This document shows, piece after piece, positions 36,580-47,603 of a stretch of 64,000 nt of DNA (position 1 is the first letter of the stretch; every line of letters starts with the position of its first letter). Made by a program: the position numbers and the translations under genes. The stretch covers positions 40,087,001 through 40,151,000 of the forward strand of contig CM027378.1 in NCBI GenBank assembly GCA_015680905.1. Reading direction: 5' to 3'. Source of the stretch: Coptis chinensis. Lineage: Eukaryota > Streptophyta > Magnoliopsida > Ranunculales > Ranunculaceae. The notes under the pieces are model-generated. The model did no database searches and had not been told where the DNA came from. It saw only the letters and a program-made list of their open reading frames with translations.

Positions 36580-38350
36580 ACGGGAGTGCAGGCAAGTGTT
36601 AGTTTCAGTTAGTGTCTGCTTATGTCCCAAGCAATTTATTTCTCATTAACCCCATAACGAGTGGAACTCTTATAAAGTTGCATCAGTTTTCTTTTCTATA
36701 TTAGTATGTTATAACCTTGTTTTGCAGATGTTCCAGAATTTCATGCGTTTCAATGGTATTTTCCTACCCTCTTTATTTAAAATACTTTGAGGACAAAGCA
36801 TGCTTCTTATTTGGGGGGGGGGGGGCATAGAAAAACGTGTAATTAAGGCATCTGTTAGGATATAGATATGTATAATATGCACTTGTTTTCTAGCTAAAAA
36901 ATTCAAAAAATTTAAAAATATAAATAAAAAGTATGCTAAACACATAGGAATATTGGTATTGTTTTCTTTCTCTATGCTCTCAATAATCTAGAAGTCTCAC
37001 GTAGCTTTTGCATTAGAATAGTTTTTAGAAACTTAGGCTAATATGCAGGTAATAATCCTTGCATCTATCTATAAATATGTTACATGAGTATCTATGATTG
37101 TTGGCAGTAAGTTTCTGAAATCTAGGCTAGAGTACTTATTCTACAAATCCTGTGAGAATATAGCCTAAAGCCTTATATGAGTGAACATTTGATAAATGAC
37201 ACAAGGGATAAGTAAAATCTGGAAGGAGAAATCACACATCCACTTGCTTGATCACTATACCATATCCTAAGCGAGAATTTAGGCCCTCTTTAGATCGATA
37301 TAGCCAGAAATTCAAACCTATAAATTATTTTCCACTAGTTGCCCGTCTGAGCCTTTCTTTAGCCTTTCATAAACCACAAATCCTTTACCCTGTTACAAAA
37401 CAAAACAAAATAAAAAAAGAAAAATCAACCTACCCAATTCTTTGAATAAGTTTGAGAATAGAGATGAAGAATAGGGAAGAGAAGAACCTTTGAAATCAAT
37501 AATTTGTTAGTCGCTTCAGAAGAGAAATGTAAGTTTGCATCCAAATAAAAAAATAAAAAAAATATATAAAAGGAAATAAAGAGTTAGAACTACAAAAATA
37601 GAATCAATGAGTCAAAAGCCAAAGAAAAAAAATATATATATGGCTAAGGATGGAAACAAAGTGTAGAAGCAAAAGTAAAGAATAAGGTTTTCTCTAGTTA
37701 CATAATAGGAAAACTCTATTATCTCAGACTTGTTCTCTTTGAATATCCATTTCCTTCCTTCTTAAACCATCTACTAATCCCCGCAACACCTAATAAAGAC
37801 CTCTAGCTCAATTAGGACTAGGTTAGTGTGATAGTAAGTGGCAGATGTGTTTGATCGACTCCGGCTTCCTTGTGTGTCATTGAGTTTGTAAGGTAAAGTG
37901 TGCCCACTGCACACTGGAGTAGTGAAACTTGAGCGGAAAAATTAGAGTGGTTTTTGTCTTGACATTTATGTGAAGACCTACTTAAGGACGCTATTCCGAG
38001 TTTTCATAAATGGACCTGCTAGTTCATCTCATAGTATTACTCATTGTAAATATGTTTATTCATAGATGATAGATTATTATGCATATATTAGCTTAGGTTT
38101 CGACTTGATTATTCTGTGTTCATTGCTAGTGAGATGTATAGATAATTGAGACATAGATAAGAAAACAATAGTTTTATTTCTGAGTCGTTATAGTATAGAT
38201 GAAGTTTGTGAGTACCTTCACTGGAAAACTCTCAAGCCTTGTTGCATATGGTCAATGCAATCGCACTCGGTGAAACGAGATTAGTTAGAACTCCATTTTT
38301 GGTCATTTATGCTAATTTCTCATATTTGCTTGAGGACAAGCAAAATGCTG
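36580..38350 (+). other. 3' non-coding region of element D
   Basis: Non-coding, matching the equivalent parts of A, B and C. It includes a TTGAGGACAAAGCATGC block followed by a run of 13 G (about 36,812-36,824) that corresponds to the polypurine-like motif of the other copies, the CTATCTATAAATATGTTACATG block near 37,070, purine runs at 37,390-37,640 and the TTGAGGACAAGCAAAATG block at 38,330. Confidence 0.7.
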
Positions 38351-38363
38351 TTTGGGGGTGGTT
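38351..38363 (+). other. Polypurine tract of element D
   Basis: TTTGGGGGTGGTT immediately before the LTR start TGATAAGATCCC. Confidence 0.88.
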
Positions 38364-39885
38364 TGATAAGATCCCAAAACTGTAGTTTTAACCCCTTAAT
38401 AATACTACTTTTAGACCAATTATGCGAGTAATAAATAAGAGTTAATGTTAATTATGCGAGTAATAAATAAGAATTAATGCTAATTATGTGCTTTTATGTA
38501 TTTCTGGCATGGAACTCAATTATGTGCAGAAATGTGCCACTTTGGCGATATAAAGGAGCAAAGGGGTTGGTTGCTAAGAAGTTCTGTGATAAAGGCCAAG
38601 ATTCAAGGAGACAAAGCCTTTATGAATCCCGGTCAAAAGCTGAAAAGTCAGCACGGGCAGAAATAGTGCACAAGTCAGCAGAACTTCCGAAGACCATATC
38701 TTTGGACTCAGGCCTCGGATTTGGGCCTACTTTACGTCAAAACGACCGGCTCGGAAAGAGCTTTCCATGGTCCAAGCCTTGACCCAATCAAAAGAGCAAA
38801 AGTGGATGAAAATTCTGCTAGTCAAAGCTAGTTGAAACGGGCTCTGTGGACTGAAGAAATTGGGCTTTGGGCTTGATTTTACGGCCCAAAACATGAGACC
38901 TCAGCCCATGCACGAAATTGTGGATCTGGTCTCCTTCTTTACATAAAACAAGACTTAGCTCTTAAGAAAGAGATAGTTAGATAGCTTATAATAGAAAGTA
39001 GCCATTAAAATAGCTTGTAGATCTAGTTTTTTAATTGAATTAGTTAAATTAATTAGTTTCATACATTATTTTAGATTAGTTATTTGGAAATGATTGTTCT
39101 TCATTGATTAGATAAATAAAATAGTAGTTCTTGATCATTTCAATTTTGCCATTTAAATTTGTAGATCTAAGTTCAATTCTTGTTGTTATTCCATTCTTAG
39201 TATTAATTAGATTTGAAGTATTGTTAGTTAAAATTAGTAAAGTTCAAATCTTTATATTATGTCTAGTTTTAATTCAATGGGAAATGATAGTTTGATGAAT
39301 CAAGGTTAAACCTCCATTAGAGGGGTTTGATGAAGCCTTGATGAAAACTTGATTGTGTAGTATAGAATTGTTGTAAGAATCTATTCCACTTTAGAAGGTT
39401 GTTGATTCGCCATGAGAATGGGTGGACGACCTCACATACTAGTTATGAATTGGTAGAAATGTCATGTATAATTAGGGATTAAAACAACCAATTCTTACCG
39501 TGGGAACGTAAGAATTGGTTTACAATAAATCTACGCTAGTTTATTAAGTTGGATTCAAGGTGGAATCAAATTCCCCTAATTTTTTATCTAGATTCAACTC
39601 TTAGCAATTTGTCATTTCGTTATTCGTAGCTTGTTATTTGAATTCACATCGTAGTATAAATTCCACCATTACTCTCATTAGACTTTGGATAGACTCGACA
39701 ATTGTAGAAAACTTGAATACTAAAGGACTAGGAGTGGAACGAATCTTCTATTCCAACTCTACGTCAATAGATTTGATAGTAGAAAACAAATATCTTTGAT
39801 AAGTAACAGTTCAGTTTATAGTTTTACTTACGTTTAGAGTTCATCGCTTTATTCATTAGTAAAACTATTCTTTTTATGTTTATCA
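38364..39885 (+). repeat. 3' LTR of element D (1,522 bp)
   Basis: Starts TGATAAGATCCC and ends TTTATGTTTATCA. It contains the extra segment (about 38,565-38,690) shared with B and absent from A and C. A short local duplication (AATTATGCGAGTAATAAATAAG occurs twice, about 38,418-38,475; cited by position) is unique to this copy. The TATA-like motif is degraded. Confidence 0.9.
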
Positions 39886-39989
39886 GTTATCTAGTTGGTT
39901 ACAGTTTGTGACCTGTGCATATATTCATATATTCATATATTGGAAACATAAAATGATGGTTATAAGCAAAGTTCCCTTTTCTACCATGT

Positions 39990-39991
<2 letters not shown>

Positions 39992-40056
<65 letters not shown>
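39992..40056. repeat. (TA)n microsatellite
   Basis: About 32 TA repeats in the intron-like stretch between element D and the last visible DUF3754 exon. Confidence 0.95.
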
Positions 40057-40060
<4 letters not shown>

Positions 40061-41561
40061 AATAGCACCCATCAACCCATTAACTTAATCAATATGAGAT
40101 GCCAAAGCAACACGCACCCAAGCAACAATGCCTAGTTTCTCCAACTTTTGTACTGCATCATCGACATCAAAGTCACATTTCTCACCAAACTCGTTCATTA
40201 TTAAGTCTTCACAACGCTGGTCAAGATCCTACATGTCACATTAACACAACTCACAAGTTAGCATACTTCCAAAGACCCCATAACACATTCTAAACTAACA
40301 ATGGAAACAAGGATGGCGAACAAACGTTTCATACTTCTCTCGTAGCTTTACCCTGTTCCATCAAAATATAGAATGAAAGAATCACCTCTTTCACCTGGAA
40401 GTTCAAGTTATTTCGACCGTTCAGAAAAATATATTGTCGTTCAACAGAGGTTTAAAAGTCAAGTTCACAACTACCTATCCTCCTCAAAAGTTCAATCAGT
40501 AGTTGTCAAACCATGAGGGAAGAATTTCCTTAGCTTTTAAAAAGTTGAATTGATCCATATTTGAGGAAGGGCACTCACTTTTTTTTTCTTTATATAATAA
40601 AAATAATAAATAAATAAATAAAAGGTTAAAGTTAGATTGACAAAACCGCTAAGCTATTACATCACTACCCAGCCTAGGTAACCAAGAGCATGCATTCCTA
40701 AAAGCCGTTTTCGATTATTGTGAATCTAGTACTAATTAGCCAAAAAGAAAACAACTAGCTACTTACTTCTTGTTGAATGACATCATCACACAAGTGAAGA
40801 AGGGTGCCCCTCCCACTATCCAGTTGTTTATCATACATAGATTGTGTGATTAGATTCTGATACATTGCCATGTTTTGCTGAAACCTACAATGACATCAAA
40901 CGTTAAACATGAGCACTCAGAGGGAACACATGCTACTACTAGAAAATTAGGGCACCTCACTAAAACCATTAGGATAACAGTACATAGAACATCACGTGCA
41001 GTTGCGAGGACCTTCTCACACTTTTACACAGGGCCCATTCAATTTTAGAACCGCCTCTGGACTTTCTGAGCGAGGGGTAGTCCACTGAGATTTCTGACAT
41101 TAATCAATTGCTACACTAATATAATGATGCATAACGTGGGTAGTGCACAAGAGGTATTGTGTTGTTCACAACAAGCAATACCTAAAAATATGAAAATAGT
41201 GTGGCTACTATACAATAGATTACTACGAAAAGCTAAATCACATTGACAAGGATACGTTGTCGGTGTCCGACACCTATGTGAAACCTATACGGAAGAGGAC
41301 ACAACTAACTAAAAATATTAACAAAACTAATTCTTGGGCCCAAGACCTTCCAAAGCGCCTCCTTACAAATATATAACTATGAAAGTGGCAAATTATGGAG
41401 TTGTGACTGTGTTAATTGAATTATTTTTTGACTATTTTCAAAAGAAACCCTAGTTTAAAATAGTTATGCACGTGTTCGTGTGTCTGCGTGTCCAACACGG
41501 ATTTTTTTAAGAATATGAAGTGTCCATGCTACTTTAGACAAAAAGTAGGGATGATTATAAC

Positions 41562-41904
41562 CGTTGAGATGTTTGTTATAGTCCCACATTATTAGATGTG
41601 TGAAGCCTTGCATTATTGTATAAATGTTGTTAGGCCTCTCCACTTATCACCAATTGGTTAAGTTGGATGATCATAATGTTTAACATGATATGAGAGCAGG
41701 ATATTGTGTTTGGCTCAAAGGGCTCGTCTACTTCACGTCACCCAAGTGTTAGGACTCAAGTAATTCCACACGTCAGGGGGCGTGTTGAGATGTTTATTAT
41801 AGTCCCACATTGGATGTGTGAAGCCTTGTATTATAGCATAAATGTTCCTGGGCCTCTCCACTTATCACCAATTGGTTTTAATTTGGATGCTCATAATGCT
41901 TACA
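41562..41904 (+). mobile_element. TRIM (miniature LTR retrotransposon)
   Basis: Direct repeats 41562-41685 and 41783-41904 (124 and 122 bp) start (C/T)GTTGAGATGTTT and share AGTCCCACATT, GTGTGAAGCCTTG and GGCCTCTCCACTTATCACC. After the first comes TGATATGAGAGC, a degenerate initiator-tRNA-Met primer site (TGGTATCAGAGC expected). Before the second comes CAGGGGG, a short polypurine tract. The internal part is under 100 bp and non-coding. The target duplication ATAAC flanks it (41557-41561 and 41905-41909). It sits in an intron of the DUF3754 gene and depends on other elements for movement. Confidence 0.85.
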
Positions 41905-44164
41905 ATAACACCGTGACAATATTTAGGATTTAGGTGATGGTCGAGTAAGACCAAGATATGACTTTAGAACCTAATTCCAATGCTTATGTCAATTTCAGGA
42001 TTCGATAACCTTGTTCCTCGTGAAGAACATGAACTCTCACACAATAATTCACATAGAGAAAACCTTTCTCTAAACTCATACCTTATCATTCATCAACTCT
42101 AACTATGGCCAAAGCCCTGCAACTCAATTTATAACCTTATACTACTTTGACAATAGAAATATATTCTAAAAACCAACTCAAATCAAAATAGATACATTAA
42201 AATTGTAATTAAAATAACCCAAAAAAATAAAAATAGCCTAAAACACTCTAAAACACTAATTAGACTCAATTCCTAAAAATCCATGAAATTACTAGCTAAT
42301 ATTAATAGTAACAAAATTGGGGATGATTAACTCTAGGATGTGTCATTAGATTTCTAGCAAACAAGAAACGGAATTGAAACTTTACTGCTATTAGTAACTA
42401 TGTTTCGGCAACAGCTGTTGTTAGTTAGATTGAGATTAACTTGGAAAACCGAACTGTTCACAATAATTATGTTCCATTCCTTAGTTATAAAAATAATGTT
42501 AATGCTCCCTGGCCACAACTAAAATATTGATTAAAATGTTGTATCAAAAGAACATAAAGATAATAAGTTATACAAAATAAAATTATACTACGTTTATTAC
42601 AAAGAATTTGTAGCAGCATCATGATGATATTATCATAGTGCCATTATTCTAATTGATTGATGAAATCAGCAAAAACGAAAAATAGATAACGCATCTAATT
42701 TTGGATAAGTAACACTTACGTGAAATAAATCCTAGCACAATAGCCCATAAGCCCAGAGAAAATGGCAATAATGACCCATACATCATCTTTTGGACTTTTG
42801 AGGGAGCTGATAAGTGTAAACTAGAAACAAAGGAATGAAAGATGAACAACAGTCATTAAGTACTATGTGTGAGTGTGCAAAGTAGGATCTTTTTTTTGGG
42901 GGAGCGTGCAATAGTCATCAAGATTATTGTGAAGTGCTTACCAGCCCAATGGCAGCAGAAGCAAGGAACTGAACCCAGTCTATTGTGGTTAAGCTTGGAT
43001 TTTTCTTCTCTGGCTATTAGGAAAGACATAAATTTAAAAAAGTAAGAAGTAAACAAAATATAGAAGCACAAGTAAGCAGTATTTATACAACTACACTTAC
43101 CAAAACTATTTCCATATCAGCCATTGGAATGTTCCTAAAATGCTTCACATATCGTTCTCTTTTAGCATCATTGCTTGCTCGTCTGCAAACGAACACACTT
43201 TCTTAATCGGAATGACATTCGCATTATGTTAAATAGTGTACAAATTGGGACCAGAAACCACCATTGAATTATTAAAGTCACTAAATTAATAAGGGAACAG
43301 TCACAATGAAAATTGGTGTTCAAAATCTAGTTCACAACATAAATGAATACTTTGATCATAATCACCTAACTTCTATAAATATTAAAAATTATGATATTGA
43401 GTAATAGAGTATTTTGGATTGTTTGATACTTATTTCGGATTGGGACTCCTTTTATGTCTACATAGCCCTAAAAAATGCAGAGCCTTAGAACTAATAGGAA
43501 AAGAAGACCTTCCTTTCTTCCAGAAAGACACTAAATTCTTATAAGATAGCACCAAAATTTTCTTCCAGAAATACATATCCTAATTTTTCTAAGCATATCG
43601 ATCTCTTGGAAAATAGTCAAACAAAATAATCAGATAAAAGTAAAAAATACTAATACCTGTATACAACGATAATTCTGTCAAAGGTTGGTTCTTGTATTGT
43701 GACCTTGTTAAGCAGAGTTTGCATGCTAAATGTTGTAAATAAGTAATCAAAACATGAAAATAGAAAAAGGTGCTAAAAAAGTAAAAAGTATAAGAAATTT
43801 GAACAGTAGTCAACATAACAATCAAGTTCATCCCCAAAACTGAAAAGTTGTTAAGATTTTAAGCATCTATAATTTAAATAATACATGTGAAAAAGGAACG
43901 CATACATTGTAACAATGAAGATTTCTCAGAGCATCCAAATGATATCTCATAAAAGATCTATTTATCAAAACAAATCAATATAACACTCAATATAACAAAA
44001 ACTTTTATAAAAGTGTAGGTACGATATTCACATACATACTCTCACTATATTACTTATAAACATCTCCATTTTTATAATTTTACTTGTGAAAAGAGGCCAG
44101 CAACTGACAAGATAGACTTTTCTTTTATCAAAAACACCATGTCAGATGTTGTTAAAGGTTCGGA

Positions 44165-44340
44165 AGAGGTAAAGAGCTATTTTCTTTTTTAGTCCACATG
44201 TTGGGCTCAAGTTACACCGCATGTGAGGATGCATGTTAAGATATATAGTCCCAAATTGGCATAAATAACCTTGCATCATACTATATAAGTCCCGCCACCC
44301 CTCCATTCAATTGATTTTGAGTTGGACACTCCAAACTTAA
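44165..44340 (+). mobile_element. TRIM-like LTR relic
   Basis: TTGGGCTCAAG, CGCATGTGAGGATG and ATGTTAAGATATATAGTCCCAAATTGG reproduce in order (with drift) the internal end, polypurine tract and LTR start of the TRIM at 41,562. GATTTTGAGTTGGACACTCC matches its LTR end. Only a 3' half is recognisable, and no duplication is seen. Confidence 0.55.
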
Positions 44341-44855
44341 GAATGATAAAACTACTTAAAAATGATAAAATTACTGCCTTTACCAAACTTTGATAGTAGG
44401 CAAGCCCAACTTCAAGTCAAACTTTCTGAAAGAATGGTCCTAGAGTGGAATATTTCTTGTGAGTAATCTCTAAGTATTAAGAAGTTCCAATGGTTTTCAA
44501 ACACAGTAGTTTAATTGAATCCATAAACATAATAATGGTGTGTATACAATTACTTTTATGTATAGCACATGTGTCTTTAATGACAATAAGCATAAAGTTT
44601 TAGGGATATCCAACTAATACTGTAATCTTTTAGAATCGGTAGAATATTAATAAACAGAATGCAACCAGAGTTCCATATTTTCAATGCGGATACGTTCAAC
44701 ACATAATTCTTCTTGGTCTCCTTCAATGATAATTTCATCAGTTTTCTTTGGATCCTTCTGGTGTGCCGCTCTTATTTTCCTGGATATAATACGTTCTATT
44801 CTACAACTGGAAAAAGGGAACAAGAAAAGGGACCCAAAGATAACATGAAAACAAA

Positions 44856-45083
44856 GTTTTCCATGTATATAAAGAAAACAACAAAGAATCAAATTTCACA
44901 TAAATTCCTGAATCGAACGAATTGTCTAGATATTTCAATAAAGTGCCAAACTAGCATTTGCAAAATATAGTTTTCCATGTATATAAAGAAAACAACAAAG
45001 AATCAAATTTCACATAAATTCCTGAATCGAACGAATTGTCTAGATATTTCAATAAAGTGCCAAACTAGCATTTGCAAAATATA
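44856..45083. repeat. 114-bp tandem duplication
   Basis: Two copies, 44856-44969 and 44970-45083, head to tail and apparently identical, each beginning GTTTTCCATGTATATAAAG and ending GCAAAATATA. It lies in the intron between exons 1 and 2 of the DUF3754 gene, where exons are missing. Confidence 0.95.
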
Positions 45084-45688
45084 CAATTTAAGTATGGAAA
45101 CTAATATAACTTGACTTCCCTGTTCTGTTTCAAACCTTACTCAACCACCAATCTTTATATCACAGTCATGAAAAAGATAGTTTAAACATACAAACAAAGA
45201 AGAGTAGAAGAAAGACGAAAGTTCTGATAAAAAGTTTCATCTTCAAATACTGATGTTTTCCAACTTTTTGCCGAGATGACATTCCAAGGGTCTAACAAGT
45301 AGCAAAATTAGTTACTATTTCAACAGAATTAACTCCCACCACTGACATTCTGTGAGAAATCACCATTTCAACATATTTTAGATGGGTGAACTTCAAATAT
45401 TTTGCTCGTAATCAAGATGTATTGTATTAGAAATTTGATGTTTTGTAACTTTTTACTTCTTAAAACATGGTCCAAAGCATGTTCTGTTACATTTTCAAAA
45501 ACACTTAAAACATTCAATTCCAAACGTATTAAATTCATGTATTAAGGGTGGTGTAGGATATACATACCAATGAGGTTGGCGAGAGAGATAATAAGCCTAG
45601 GCTTCAATATAGGAATAACATATTCCCGCTCCAACCGAATCACATCTTTCTCCTTCTTCTTCTTCTTGTTTTGTTCCATTTTTTTCAT

Positions 45689-47497
45689 ACACACAACACA
45701 CACTTACGATGAGATTAACAGTCTGTTTCTTTGTTTGTTTTAAGAGGAGAAAGATTTCATGCTTGGTGTTCAAGAAATGGTTTACTTACACAGTTACACC
45801 TTCTTGATTCTTCATTTCCTTCTCTTCACTCAAAATAGTAATACGATGTTTTAAACGAGAGAGAGAAAGGCGATTACGTGTCATTTATGAGAGAGAATAA
45901 ATAGACTTGAAACAGTTACGTGGCACACACCTTTGGTGTTATTAATTCCAAAAAAAAAAAAAAAAGGTTATGTTTGAGAGTCCTAATTTGTTCACCAGCG
46001 GCTACTCTGGTGAAATCTACCAGCGCTGTATTATTAAAACTCTCTGTTTTTTCTTTTTTCTTTTTTACAAAAACAATATATCTAAAAAACAAAAAAGGTA
46101 TTAAACTATTTTCTCCACGATTCTCTCCCCATAACATGGTCGTACTCTCTATCTCTCTCCCACTTCCCTACTCTTTCCCTCAAACTTCTTTCTCTCTCCA
46201 ATTCATCTTCTCTCCTCTCCAGCAAAGAAAACCCAATTATGCTACGGAAAAGAGGAACCTCTTTATTAAGTAATTCTGTGCTCTCAATCTCTCTCTGTCA
46301 CCAACATAGCTGATGTTATGGTGATGCTTTCTACTCCCTTGTTGCTGCTCATTGATCTTTGGTTAGTAGTTCAGGTACAACTAATTTGTAAATGTGTGAA
46401 TTAATTTAAATTTATAAGTTAGGGTCTATGAATTTAGGAATGGTTAATAATTGGTGGGTTTTGGTATACTTGTAATTAATTTATGATATCAATTTTTTTT
46501 ATGCTTGTTTCTGGGAATAATGCGACACCAATTGAAATGTTTCATATTCAAAAGAAAAATATGATTATCAATGAGTGATTTTAAGTTATCTTTTTATAAC
46601 TTGGTGTAGTTTAATGATGAGGCTGTTTGATTTCTTACTGTTATATTTATTAACAATGCTGCTTATAGAGTTTTTGGTGAAGCTACTGCTACTTTGAATT
46701 TCCTTTTTATTAACAGTGCATAATTTTAAAAGCTTGTTTGCTTTACACTTCCAAGAAATGAGTGGGAAATGTTGTTGTTTGGTCTTCTGAAATTCTTTGA
46801 AAAGCTTGTTCATGGTAGCCCATATGCATCTGTTTCGATAATTCACCCTGATATTAAATTCTTAGAATTGGTTATGTGATTTAAACAGTGATTTCTAAAT
46901 GGATCTTTAGCTTAAAAGGCAAAGCGCTTGGGATCAAAATGCAGCACATTTATATCCCAAGAGATGGTGGTTAGAATCCACTAAGATCGTTAGAGTTGAA
47001 ACAGATGCAAATTGGTATTGATTCCATGTATTTGGTTTCTTGTGTCTTCTTCTACGTCCCCCAAGTCGTGTTAGTTCTCTTCACAATCAGTTTAACTTAA
47101 CTCTCTTGAATTTGTCCCCATTTGAATATTCTTAGTGCTCAAGCTTAGAGCTATTTGTAGCCAATACCTCCATCTCCAAATAGCTTATGATAACACTAGT
47201 TGAGCCAAAGTCATACTATGTTTGGTGCTCTGAACTGAACTATGGCAGGAGCCCTAGCTTGGCAGCTCTTTTTTTCAGCCATATGTTTTACAAGAATTTG
47301 ACACTATGCTCTCAGTTTTCTTCTCCTATTATCCTTGCACATTCTTTTCAATCTGTAACATATAATCAAAAGGCACTCCCAGCGTGTGAATAGTTTATGT
47401 GGTTATCATTCCTTATGTTGTACTGACAATGCTGTCTATCATCTCGTACAGAAAGTTGGCTTCACTCATCAAACAAGCAGTTCAAGTGTATAACGCC
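45689..47497. other. Upstream region of the DUF3754 gene; no gene recognised
   Basis: GAGAGAGAGAAAG (45,858) and a long C/T-rich tract (46,125-46,215) look like promoter or 5' UTR sequence. A short plus-strand frame starts ATGGTGATGCTTTCTACTCC (about 46,318) and ends in CAG/GTACAA, which could be a first exon, but I find no following coding exon. The frame at 45,916-46,273 is pyrimidine-run derived. The rest (46,400-47,497) is AT-rich with nothing recognised. Confidence 0.4.
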
Positions 47498-47603
47498 TAA
47501 AACTGGGGGCGAGCATTGGTCGACATTGAATAGTTGGAGTACCTATCCAACTACCATAGAACATGGTTGTTTCTCTAGTGAAATGCCAACAATTGGGGGC
47601 GAG

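Larger units (their letters stand above)
30141..39885 (+). mobile_element. Athila-type element 'D', 3' part (oldest layer)
   Basis: From the start of RT through integrase, ORF A, ORF B, the 3' non-coding region, polypurine tract and 3' LTR. The 5' half (LTR, gag, protease) was separated when element B inserted and must lie left of the window. The right flank after the LTR is GTTAT, then non-element DNA leading into the DUF3754 gene. It shares with B an LTR segment absent from A and C, which fits its older age. Confidence 0.9.
40118..45679 (-). pseudogene. DUF3754 (TMEM143-like) family gene, incomplete
   Basis: Exons on the minus strand: 45679-45568, 44800-44666, 43725-43657, 43182-43101, 43013-42942, 42820-42720, 40884-40767, 40394-40335, 40228-40118; all have AG/GT borders. 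The eight downstream exons join in perfect phase and encode RIERIISRKIRAAHQKDP, KKTDEIIIEGDQEEL, KVTIQEPTFDRIIVVYR, KHFRNIPMADMEIVL, two hydrophobic stretches (SLTTIDWVQFLASAAIGL and VWVIIAIFSGLMGYCARIYF, likely membrane segments), NLITQSMYDKQLDSGRGTLL and FDVDDAVQKLEKLGIV. I recall these from plant DUF3754 proteins. Exon 1 ([19 protein letters not shown]..., with an in-frame upstream ATG at 45,688) ends in phase 1, but exon 2 needs two leading bases. The direct join would give a stop, and some 150-200 expected residues are missing. The 3' end beyond LGIVAW is also absent. Confidence 0.75.

Noticed and set aside
39908-40135. 75-codon frame across the second TA microsatellite
   Set aside because: Simple-repeat translation; it overlaps the minus-strand DUF3754 exon.
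45916-46273. 117-codon plus-strand frame near the DUF3754 promoter
   Set aside because: Low-complexity Lys, Phe and Ser runs from homopolymer and C/T-rich tracts; no recognisable domain.
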